This document shows, in pieces, positions 54,547 to 64,000 of a stretch of 64,000 bases of DNA. The stretch is taken from contig OY829541.1 of NCBI GenBank assembly GCA_963691705.1, positions 3,780,885 through 3,844,884 of the forward strand. Direction: 5' to 3'. The notes below the pieces were generated by a model. The model saw only the letters and a program-made list of their open reading frames with translations, ran no database searches and was not told the DNA's origin. The DNA is from Viola odorata (Eukaryota; Streptophyta; Magnoliopsida; Malpighiales; Violaceae). Within the stretch, counting starts at the first letter, position 1. Each line of letters begins with the position of its first letter. The position numbers were made by a program, and so were the translations under genes.

Positions 54547-55286
54547 GTGAGTAGGGTTGTGCAAATACCGACCGAACCGAAATTACCGTAATACCGTACC
54601 AAAATTTACTCTATTCGGTCGGTATTTTTTTAGAATTTTTACTATTCGGTATACCGAACTACCGAACAAAGTTTATTCGGTACGGTATGGTATCCAAATT
54701 TGCAGGTACGGTATTACGGTACCGTACCTGCCGAAATTGTGTTTTTATAAATAGGCTAATATATACAACTTAAGCCCTGCCGAAATTGTGTTTTGATATA
54801 TAGGCTAATGTATATAAATTAAGCCCATATCCTCTGCTCCACTAACTTAGGCTATACATGCTTCGTGACATACATATACATAATGTGTATTATATATCAA
54901 GCATGCCTTCTCTGTGTTTCCCTTTTCAGTACTTGAATGTTGAATGAATAAAATGTCCCAGCTGCACGTACGTATGCACCAGATACTTTTGCTATTAAAG
55001 ATCCATCGATGCCGCTAGCGTCTGTGTTAAAACTGGACTACATGTTGTTGTATGTTGTGTTTGTTGAATTCCTAAATTAAAAGGAAGGCTAATGACAGTT
55101 ATTATTTTTACTTATTTGTATAATTTTTCGGTATTACCGTAATACCGTACCGAAATTATTTCGGTAATATGGTAACGGTATCGATCAATAGAAACTATGG
55201 TACGGTATTTAATTTTTCTAATTCGGTATACCGAATACCGAAATTTTTAAACCGAAAAATTACCGTACCGACCGATGAACACCCCT
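54547..55286 (-). mobile_element. hAT-like MITE copy 3 (unit 2)
   Basis: Same 740-bp element and flanking GAGTGCAC words as in unit 1. Confidence 0.6.
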
Positions 55287-57099
55287 GAGTGCACTCACAT
55301 GCATACCTTTTTGACCTTTTTGTTTTCCCAATTCCCTATTTTCTTTGGCGTGGCAGAGACAAGTATCATGGACCTACACTTAGGTTAAATTGAGTCTTGT
55401 ATTTTCAGTTTTCACTTATTTTGTTTTTGAATTTAGAGTCCCGTCTTTTCATTTTACTACAGGATTTCACAACAATAATATTGGAAGAAATTAAGAATTA
55501 GTAGTAGAGTACTATTTCTATTTATGAGGAGAGAACCACATCCATATCTAAATCCAAAATTGAATTCGGTATTCACGTCAATCTTTTAAAGAATATTGTA
55601 CGAGGAAAAAAAATGCTAAAATTTTAATTTGTTGTGATAATTTCAATTTTTAATTAATGAAAAATGAAAGAAAGGTGTTTTTTTTTATAAAAAAAATATT
55701 CAATTTGGCAATTGGCCAAAAAAAAGTTGCTATTAAATAGGATCATCAAACACCATTTTAAGTCTCCAATTCTTGCTAACTGTATTAAAAAAATTATTCA
55801 TTTTTCAGTCACGATTCGAATAAAATTAGTTTCTGAAAAACAAAACACATCGATAAGAAAGTGGGCACCCACGATATTAAAGAATGGGATATATTAAATT
55901 CTAACAAATCTATATATTTATGCATATGAGAGTATTTGTATAAAAAGCATGAAATAAATAAATAAAGAGGTGAGTGTGAATGGGGATCAGTGGCGAGATG
56001 CAAGCCACAGAGATACACCTGCCAAGTCTTGAATTTGAGGGTGAGCAGGAAATAATTAATCATGAAAAAATACTAATCCAATGGATCATTAATTTCACGT
56101 TTTGTGGAATATGGCCGTTGATTGCGGGTAATAATTGAATGTGTGGGCTACAAGTGAATTCATGCAAAGGCTTCTTTCATGTCCATTCAAATAATACGAG
56201 TGAATTCTCATCATTTTAATTTTGACCGTTACAAAAAGGTTCAATTACAAGTTGACAAAAGGGGAGGAAATGAGGTGCAGGGTGGTGGGGGATTTAAAGT
56301 GAGCGCTTGTGGGTCAGGATCCCATGTGGAGGGAGGAGAAAGGAGGGCTGGGCGGGACCAAAATGACGGGTTGGGGACAGCTGGGCTAAGTTGTACAGGT
56401 GGGCCGGCAGGGGAGGAGTCACGGCTTGGGAGGTGGCTGGATAAGGCGGGAGCGGGTTGTGAGCCGAACTTAATAAAACGGGCCCAGGTGAAAGGGAGGC
56501 GGGCTGTGGGCGAGAAGGCGCAGGCTGGGCACGCTGGTTTTGAGCCGCGAGCAACTGAGCAATAAATTGGTTCGTCGGTATTTGCACAACTCTAAGTGCA
56601 TATTTCTGTATTGTGTGTTTATTTTCTTCTTAACATTGTGTGTTTTCTGCATGGATTTATTTATTAACACATCCTTCCAAACAAAAAGTTTAGAACAATT
56701 TTTATTTTCTGATCAGGCCACTATTACTAACGATTTTATACATTTTTACTAAAGATTCTAGATGTTTATTTTACGGTTAAAATTTAAGTATAATTCTAGA
56801 TGTAAAAAATTTATATGCTTGGATTACCAAGGTTGTTAGTCATGCGCAATGATTGTTTTATGGAATCCAAACGATATTCTTGGAATAATAAGTGCTTACA
56901 AGATTTATTTGTTTTGTTGTTCATCCAAAAACTTCTTTCATGTCCATTCAAATAATACGAGTGAATTCTCATCATTTTTATTTTGACCTTTACAAAAAAC
57001 TTTCTGATTGCATAGTGGTCTTTTCTTTCTCTCATATTCCATAAGCTTTCTTTCCTCTCTGGCATTTCTGATTGCTGTTGTCATGCATGCTGGGTTCAG

Positions 57100-58218
57100 G
57101 TGGACTATGTTGGACATGTGAAAGATGCCGAAAAGGTTTTGCAAGCAACAATAAATGAACTCAGGTTAAATATATTATAGGGTAGCATTAATATTATTCT
57201 TTTTCGTTGAACTTGAAACTACTGTTGCAGTGGTACGGTGAACTGACGTTAATACTACTAGATGTGTCCTCTTAACTTTGTTTTGACAAGTTTACACCTT
57301 TGTTCCATAGTATTTGCATCTTTTACCACTACACAGAAAAACCTACTTCTTCTCTCTTCCAGTTAAGGACCAAATTGAAAATGACTTGTGCAATTGAAAT
57401 AAAAATAACATTTTTAGAGATGGGATTTATTTGTTTTGGATTATAATTTGCTCATAGGTTTTGTAGTAATTTTTATGAAAAAAATAAAGTGTTACTGCTG
57501 TTCATAATATTAAATAAAATACACGGAAATAGCACTAATAATATTTTTTGTAGATTTCTATAGAAAAAATATGTTTAAACAGACATCTAGCAATCATAGG
57601 AGCTTCTAAATTTTAACAACTACAAACAATTCCACACCCAACGTTTATGGATGTTTCTATTTACATTAATAGTGTGATGATAATTTGAGAGTTCTGTTGC
57701 TATTCTACAAACTGCAGTACCAAAACACCCTAGTTGTATAATTGGTGCCATATGAGCACATATGTATTGTAAGAACACCATATTTACCTATGCATCACTT
57801 TACCTTGCAAAAGCATGCAATTGCTATTCATGTTTAGAAGGTGAACAAGTATATGTATACTGAAAGTCTAGCAGTGTACCTATTTTCTCAGTCTCGCTAA
57901 TTATTTTCTTTGGCGTGACAGAGACAAGCATCATGGACCTACACTGGTTGTCATTGAATGCCCAAATGCTCATTTGATGAAGTCAGGCATAACAGTTCTT
58001 AATAATTTCCCATGTGTTAACATACCTTCCAATGCTGGCGACAGTCAATATCCGGTAAGAGGATCCTGAATCATTGGGTGTTTCACAAGAATAATTCCAT
58101 TGATGCAGCTATCCAAAATCTTACTTCTTCATTCTTATACTGTGTTATAAAGGCCCTTGGGTGGCAACATGCAGCTGCAAAAATTGGAATGCAGCGTTGT
58201 GCTGCATCAATACAGTAG
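57100..58218 (+). pseudogene. DNA polymerase epsilon catalytic subunit, three exons (unit 2)
   Basis: Exons 57100-57164, 57922-58054 and 58153-58218, same sequence and splice borders as in unit 1; I saw no coding difference. The same LINE tail interrupts the last exon, so the insertion predates the tandem duplication. Confidence 0.75.
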
Positions 58219-58224
58219 TATTCC

Positions 58225-58341
58225 CTGTGGTGGCTGCTTTTTGGCAGTGCCTTCTTGTTTGCAGGGTCATGTCCTCATGACCTCTTGATTTAATAAAAAA
58301 ATAATAATAATAAAAAAAAATCTGCTTATTCAAAAAAAAAC
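58225..58341 (+). mobile_element. Short LINE/SINE tail in polymerase exon (unit 2)
   Basis: Copy of the insertion at 52971-53087 with the same 13-bp target duplication (58212-58224, 58342-58354). Confidence 0.75.
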
Positions 58342-58836
58342 ACAGTAGTATTCCATTATGATACTACGTAGAATTTTAAAACCATATCATAAGAGTAAAT
58401 GGTCATAAATTAGATAATTAGGTCCAATTTTGGAAATCTATAGTTCGATAAATTAATTGTTAACTTGTAGTTCAATGATATTAAATTTGAATAGTTGATT
58501 TTTAATATCATTCTAACAAAATTATAAATATGACAAAATGAGTCCATTTGTTAATTATTGGCCAAAAAAATTCTCAATTCATGAAAATGGTCCGTGTTTA
58601 AAATTGAGAAATATGAAACTATAGATTTTGTTAGTTTCAATTAGATTTATAACTATTTTCATAAATGAAGAACTCCAATTTATAAGTAATTTTAGAGTTT
58701 CTTATTTCTTAGAGTTTTAGAATTAGAATTTTAAAAATTTGACTATTTAATATGACCATTTTATAATTACCAATGGTCCATGTTTATTGTAATTTTTAAT
58801 TTGTAATATATATTGTCAAGTGTTGGCGAAGGGTAT

Positions 58837-61800
58837 AAATTTTTCCAAAATCTTGAAATGAGAAAATGGAGACATAGTATATCATTTATAATTACTAAAA
58901 AAGGTAGAAAAATAACTAAAATTTACTCAACTCAATATCAAGTTACTTTTTTAAATAATTACTAAAGAAACATAACACATTATTTAACATTACAAAATCA
59001 AATAAATTTAGATCCCGGCCAATCATTTATATTCTCCGAATCAAGTTACTTTATTGATTTCTCAAAAATCAATACGTACATTTTAGACTCAATAATAAAA
59101 CAAATTATTTTAATTCTCAATTAAAAAATATATATATATATATATGACTTGCGGACCTCCCAACCATTTATAAACCAAAAATTGGTCCCCACAGTCTACT
59201 TGATTGACTTATTTTAACCATTTGTTTTTTTTGTGCTTTAAAACCTCCTTCCACTCCAAAAAAATTGATTTATTTTGAAAAACATTTGGAGATTCTAACT
59301 AAAAATCGAACTAGCTTCGTCAACGCCCTTGACTGTTTGAAGAACACAAAAGAATATGGATGCTTAATGTGCAGTTTTGTTAAATTAGTCTGACTCATAT
59401 AACCCAAGCATGACCAAAATGAAGTTCCGAAAATGATTCTTAAATTAATCATTTAAATATTTAATTGGAAATATTTAAGGAGAATATGGAAAAGCAGAGA
59501 AGTCATTAAATGTTTTCAAAAAAAAATTAATGAAGAAGAACGTAAGAGGAACAAAATGAAGAAGAACGTAGTAGGAAGAGTATGTAGAGAAAACCGAAAC
59601 AAGTGAAAAATGAAAAGACAGGACACTCAATTCAAAAACAAATTAAGTGAAAACTGAAAATACAGGACTCACATGCATACCTTTTTGACCTTTTTGTTTT
59701 CCCAATTCCCTATTTCCCTATTCCCCTATTCTCTATTCTCGCAGCAGACAAGGGCGTAATAATTTAACTTGAAAGAACGCAAGTCCATGTGAGTGCACGT
59801 AGGGTTGTGCAAATACCGACCGAACCGAAATTACCGTAATACCGTACCAAAATTTACTCTATTCGGTCGGTATTTTTTTAGAATTTTTACTATTCGGTAT
59901 ACCGAACTACCGAACAAAGTTTATTCGGTACGGTATGGTATCCAAATTTGCAGGTACGGTATTACGGTACCGTACCTGCCGAAATTGTGTTTTTATAAAT
60001 AGGCTAATATATACAACTTAAGCCCTGCCGAAATTGTGTTTTGATATATAGGCTAATGTATATAAATTAAGCCCATATCCTCTGCTCCACTAACTTAGGC
60101 TATACATGCTTCGTGACATACATATACATAATGTGTATTATATATCAAACATGCCTTCTCTGTGTTTCCCTTTTCAGTACTTGAATGTTGAATGAATAAA
60201 ATGTCCCAGCTGCACGTACGTATGCACCAGATACTTTTGCTATTAAAGATCCATCGATGCCGCTAGCGTCTGTGTTAAAACTGGACTACATGTTGTTGTA
60301 TGTTGTGTTTGTTGAATTCCTAAATTAAAAGGAAGGCTAATGACAGTTATTATTTTTACTTATTTGTATAATTTTTCGGTATTACCGTAATACCGTACCG
60401 AAATTATTTCGGTAATATGGTAACGGTATCGATCAATAGAAACTATGGTACGGTATTTAATTTTTCTAATTCGGTATACCGAATACCGAAATTTTTAAAC
60501 CGAAAAATTACCGTACCGACCGATGAACACCCCTGAGTGCACTCACATGCATACCTTTTTGACCTTTTTGTTTTCCCAATTCCCTATTTTCTTTGGCGTG
60601 GCAGAGACAAGTATCATGGACCTACACTTAGGTTAAATTGAGTCTTGTATTTTCAGTTTTCACTTATTTTGTTTTTGAATTTAGAGTCCTGTCTTTTCAT
60701 TTTACTACAGGATTTCACAACAATAATATTGGAAGAAATTAAGAATTAGTAGTAGAGTACTATTTCTATTTATGAGGAGAGAACCACATCCATATCTAAA
60801 TCCAAAATTGAATTCGGTATTCACGTCAATCTTTTAAAGAATATCGTACGAGGAAAAAAAATGCTAAAATTTTAATTTGTTGTGCTAATTTCAATTTTTA
60901 ATTAATGAAAAATGAAAGAAAAATGTTTTTTTTTATAAAAAAAATATTCAATTTGGCAATTGGCCAAAAAAAAGTTGCTATTAAATAGGATCATCAAACA
61001 CCATTTTAAGTCTCCAATTCTTGCTAACTGTATTAAAAAAATTATTCATTTTTCAGTCACGATTCGAATAAAATTAGTTTCTGAAAAACAAAACACATCG
61101 ATAAGAAAGTGGGCACCCATGATATTAAAGAATGGGATATATTAAATTCTAACCAATCTATATATTTATGCATATGAGAGTATTTGTATAAAAAGCATGA
61201 AATAAATAAATAAAGAGGTGAGTGTGAATGGGGATCAGTGGCGAGATGCAAGCCACAGAGATACACCTGCCCAGTCTTGAATTTGAGGGTGAGCAGGAAA
61301 TAATTAATCATGAAAAAATATTAATCCAATGGATCATTAATTTCACGTTTTGTGGAATACGGCCGTTGATTGCGGGTAATAATTGGATGTGTGGGCTACA
61401 AGTGAATTTATCCAAAAGCTTCTTTCATGTCCATTCAAATAATACGAGTGAATTCTCATCATTTTGATTTTGACCGTTACAAAAAGGTTCAATTACAAGT
61501 TGACAAAAGGGGAGGAAATAAGGTGCAGGTGGTGGGGGATTTAAAGTGAGTGCTTGTGGGTCAGGATCCCATGTGGAGGGAGGAGAAAGGAGGGCTGGGC
61601 GGGACCAAAATGACAGGTTGGGGACAGCTGGGCTAAGTTGTACAGGTGGGCCGGCAGGGGAGGAGTCACGGCTTGGGAGGTGGCTGGATAAGGCGGGAGC
61701 GGGTTGTGGGCCGAACTTAATAAAACGGGCCCAGGTGAAAGGGAGGCGGGCTGTGGGCGAGAAGGCGCAGGCTGGGCACGCTGGTTTTGGGCCGCGAGCA

Positions 61801-62387
61801 CCTGAGCAATAAATCGGTTCTATTTGCACAACCCTAAGTGCATATTTCTGCATTGTGTGTTTATTTTCTTCTTAACATTGTGTGTTTTCTGCATGGATTT
61901 ATTTATTAACACATCCTTCGAAACAAAAAGTTTAGAACAATTTTTATTTTCTGATCAGGCCACTATTACTAACGATTTTATACATTTTTACTAAAGATTC
62001 TAGATATTTCTTTTACGGTTAAAATTTAATTATAATTCTAGATGTAAAAAAATTATATGCTTGGATTACCAAGGTTGTTAGTCATGCGCAATGATTGTTT
62101 TATGGAATCCAAACGATATTCTTGGAATCCAAACGATATTCTTGGAATAATAAGTGCTTACAAGATTTATTTGTTTTGTTGTTCATCCAAAAGCTTCTTT
62201 CATGTCCATTCAAATAATACGAATGAATTTTTATCATTTTGATTTTGACCTTTGCAAAAAGCATTATGTAGTTCAATTACAAGTTGACAAAAGGGGAGGA
62301 AATGAGGTGCAGGGTGGTGGGGGATTTAAAGTGAGCGCTTGTGGGTCAGGATCCCATGTGGAGGGAGGAGAAAGGAGGGCTGGGCGG
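58837..62387. repeat. Tandem unit 3, truncated and rearranged
   Basis: Follows unit 2 without a gap. It has the empty LINE site (59323-59336) and the MITE. It continues past the arm-derived half to about 62245, then switches back to a second copy of the GC-rich block (62272-62387), as expected from recombination between the repeated CATGTCCATTCAAATAATAC words. The polymerase exons are lost. It stops where an LTR starts at 62388. Confidence 0.8.
59799..60534 (-). mobile_element. hAT-like MITE copy 4 (unit 3)
   Basis: Same element with a 4-bp loss (GAGT) at the 59799 end; flanks keep GAGTGCAC. Confidence 0.6.
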
Positions 62388-64000
62388 TGATACAACCCAA
62401 GTCCTCGGCCAAACCTTCGGCCCATCCAAAGCCACGCGCAGTCAAGGCTTGAGGAGCCGAGACATGTTCAGCCTTCTCATCCGCGCACTTAGGGCCGAAG
62501 AAAGCAGCATGAAGATCGAGGCCCAATGGAACGTGTGCATCCACGCCAACGACTCAACTCGCAGCCTCACGCCCGAGCTTGAGTCCGAGCCCAAAAGCCA
62601 CACCAGCAACTCGACTCGCAGCCTCACGCCCGAGTACGAGCCCGCGCCCATCGCAAAGACCTTGCCAAAGCCCATCACCAAGGCTTCGGCAAGTCAGCGC
62701 GCCCAAGCCACGCCCGCACCTCAGCCCGAGGTCGCAGCATCGCAACATCGCTCGAGCCAGCATGCACCCGCTCGCACAGCCGCGCACGCACCCATCGCAC
62801 GCGGGCCCAGCAACGCACACATGCGAACTCCTTGTCACTCGACCGTACAAGAGACGCGTCAAACACTCAAGAGAGCCCGCGTGTCCCATGAATGACGTGG
62901 CCCCTTTGTCCAAGGGTAATTGGGTCTTATCCCATGTAGAGACTTTCCATATAAATAGAAGGACTTAGCCTTCATTTATGCTTGCTTTTGTTTTGTGAAT
63001 TAATTTCCCAAAAGCCTTAAGCCATTAGCTACTCTAGGGTTCTTAAAATCGTAGCTTCTTCTTCTCCTTCAAGGAATCCGTTTGTTCATCATCTTCCATT
63101 GATGACCAAGCCAACCTTGGAGAGAAATCGTTAGTTGTTTGTAATAGGAAGGTTGCTTGGCCTTCGTTGCCAAGAGGGTTTCCTCCAAACTTCTAAGTCC
63201 GAAACCCATTTATAAATATATAAGACTCCTTTCCTTTTCCTTCATCCGATCTTCCATTTCCATCATCATTCCTTCAAAGACTTCCGCTCCAACTCCTTTT
63301 CCATTTAATCCGCTTACATTCCGTTTCCACCCGTTTCAATCAACCCCAACCGTGCATGAGACCAGATCCGGCTCCCTTCAAGGCAACGCCAAGGCTCTAG
63401 AGGTATTTGAGCCGTATCATGTGGTAGCGGAGCCCAGCTCGTCTCTAGGTTGCTTCCACTTCATTTGTGAGGTACTTCCACGGTGAAAAATCATCCCCTT
63501 GTCATTTCGGTCACTTTGGACCATTTGGGTCATTTTTATGTTCTTGTGATTTGTGAGTGTTTGATCCATTTGAAACACCTTGATCCGTTGGTATTGTGTT
63601 TGTGCCGCATTAAAATCGCATTTCTTCATCTCTTTAGTCACAAAAACGTTTGGTGTTCTTATGTGTGTTGATCGTCCAACAAAAATGAGCCAAGTGTCCT
63701 TAGCACGTTTCGTCCTATGTGTGAGTCATTAGGTGAGTCATTTGTGCATATGAGGCCAGCGGCTCCCTACCCTAAAATCCACAATAGTACGCTCACCTAA
63801 TCATTTATAACCACTCCCACCTATCAATCATCGATACCCACACTTGCTCGTATCACCAAAAGTGCTTATCGCATCTTGATACACACACATACCCTTATCA
63901 CCCAAACGCCTTATCACCCTATCATACATGCACTCACACCTATCACTTCAAGCTCTTATCACTCTTGATACGCACACATCCCTTATCATCTAAACTCACT
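62388..64000 (+). mobile_element. LTR retrotransposon start (LTR, runs off window)
   Basis: Sequence common to the tandem units stops at 62387 and a new one begins TGATACAACCCAAG, a normal LTR start. It is GC-rich at first, with a duplicated ACTCGCAGCCTCACGCCCGA (about 62555 and 62613), then has a TATAAATA box at 62950-62957 and a T/C-rich leader. The open frames in the GC-rich part (62341-62968) are probably not genes. The LTR end, primer site and internal genes are not reached. Confidence 0.6.
62950..62957 (+). promoter_or_regulatory. TATA box of the LTR
   Basis: TATAAATA followed by GAAGGACTTAGCC, the usual arrangement at the start of an LTR transcript. Confidence 0.5.

Larger units (their letters stand above)
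53583..58836. repeat. Tandem unit 2 (5.25 kb)
   Basis: Second full copy of the unit, nearly identical to unit 1; the offset is a constant 5254-5255 bp across the unit apart from small indels in the (AT)n run near 53875. It contains an empty LINE target site (54071-54084). Confidence 0.9.

Noticed and set aside
48763..61311. Recurring minus-strand ORFs of 60-84 aa in each tandem unit (for example at 50554, 55809, 61057)
   Set aside because: They recur only because the DNA is duplicated; AT-rich, no motif, and substitutions look random.
62341..62968. 184- and 129-codon ORFs in GC-rich DNA at the right end
   Set aside because: They begin in tandem-unit sequence or inside the LTR and are open on both strands; LTR U3 sequence is the better explanation.

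Overview
This is nuclear DNA of a flowering plant. Coding pieces are split by AT-rich GT-AG introns, there are plant-type Ty3/gypsy LTRs, an L1-like LINE with an RRM-type ORF1, hAT-like MITEs, and fragments of plant housekeeping genes. The species cannot be named from sequence alone; gene relatives named below are recognised from memory of the families. No bacterial, organellar or viral operon structure was seen.

Layout. 1-7.7 kb: an exon of the Golgi tether subunit COG1 (minus), a broken HTD2-type thioester dehydratase gene (minus), a COQ3-like snippet, a three-exon unidentified fragment and a frameshifted MYB/SANT-like gene (plus). 7.7-19.9 kb: left arm of a large inverted repeat. It carries an intact GeBP/DUF573-like ORF and is split by a full-length LINE (10211-16420) with two open reading frames. 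20.0-24.0 kb: an unidentified spliced fragment (minus), an Agenet/DUF724 exon with a stop, and five DENN-domain exons (plus). 24-26.4 kb: a tRNA-like sequence and non-coding DNA. 26.46-28.85 kb: a minus-strand five-exon gene whose exons join in phase into 322 codons; its start resembles the plant Jupiter/HN1-like family and its end is acidic low complexity. 29-31 kb: a hairpin MITE and microsatellites. 31.4-33.7 kb: an internally deleted gypsy element whose LTR directly abuts a truncated retinoblastoma-related (RBR) gene (33.7-35.5 kb, minus). An 895-bp hAT-like MITE with a perfect 8-bp target duplication lies just upstream of the RBR start codon. 38.5-39.2 kb: a solo LTR with a 5-bp target duplication, then two tRNA-like pseudogenes. 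40.7-45.0 kb: a 4.27-kb TIR element carrying fragments of three host genes (a cysteine-synthase-like enzyme, an NDR-type kinase, a plasma-membrane H+-ATPase) plus a subterminal array of a 12-bp palindrome.

45.4-62.4 kb: the right arm of the inverted repeat (GeBP copy frameshifted) runs into a tandem array of a 5.25-kb unit (two full copies and a truncated third). Each full unit joins arm sequence to three exons of the DNA polymerase epsilon catalytic subunit. The array is cut at 62388 by another LTR, which runs to the end of the window.

Overall this is a transposon-rich, gene-fragment-rich region rather than a set of cooperating genes. Fragments of about a dozen unrelated host genes sit inside or beside TE boundaries, and several show stops or frameshifts. 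The likeliest functional items are the LINE ORFs, the GeBP-like ORF in the left arm and the five-exon gene at 26.5-28.9 kb. The most striking structures are the multi-gene-capture TIR element and the LINE insertion whose empty target site survives in three copies in the same window.
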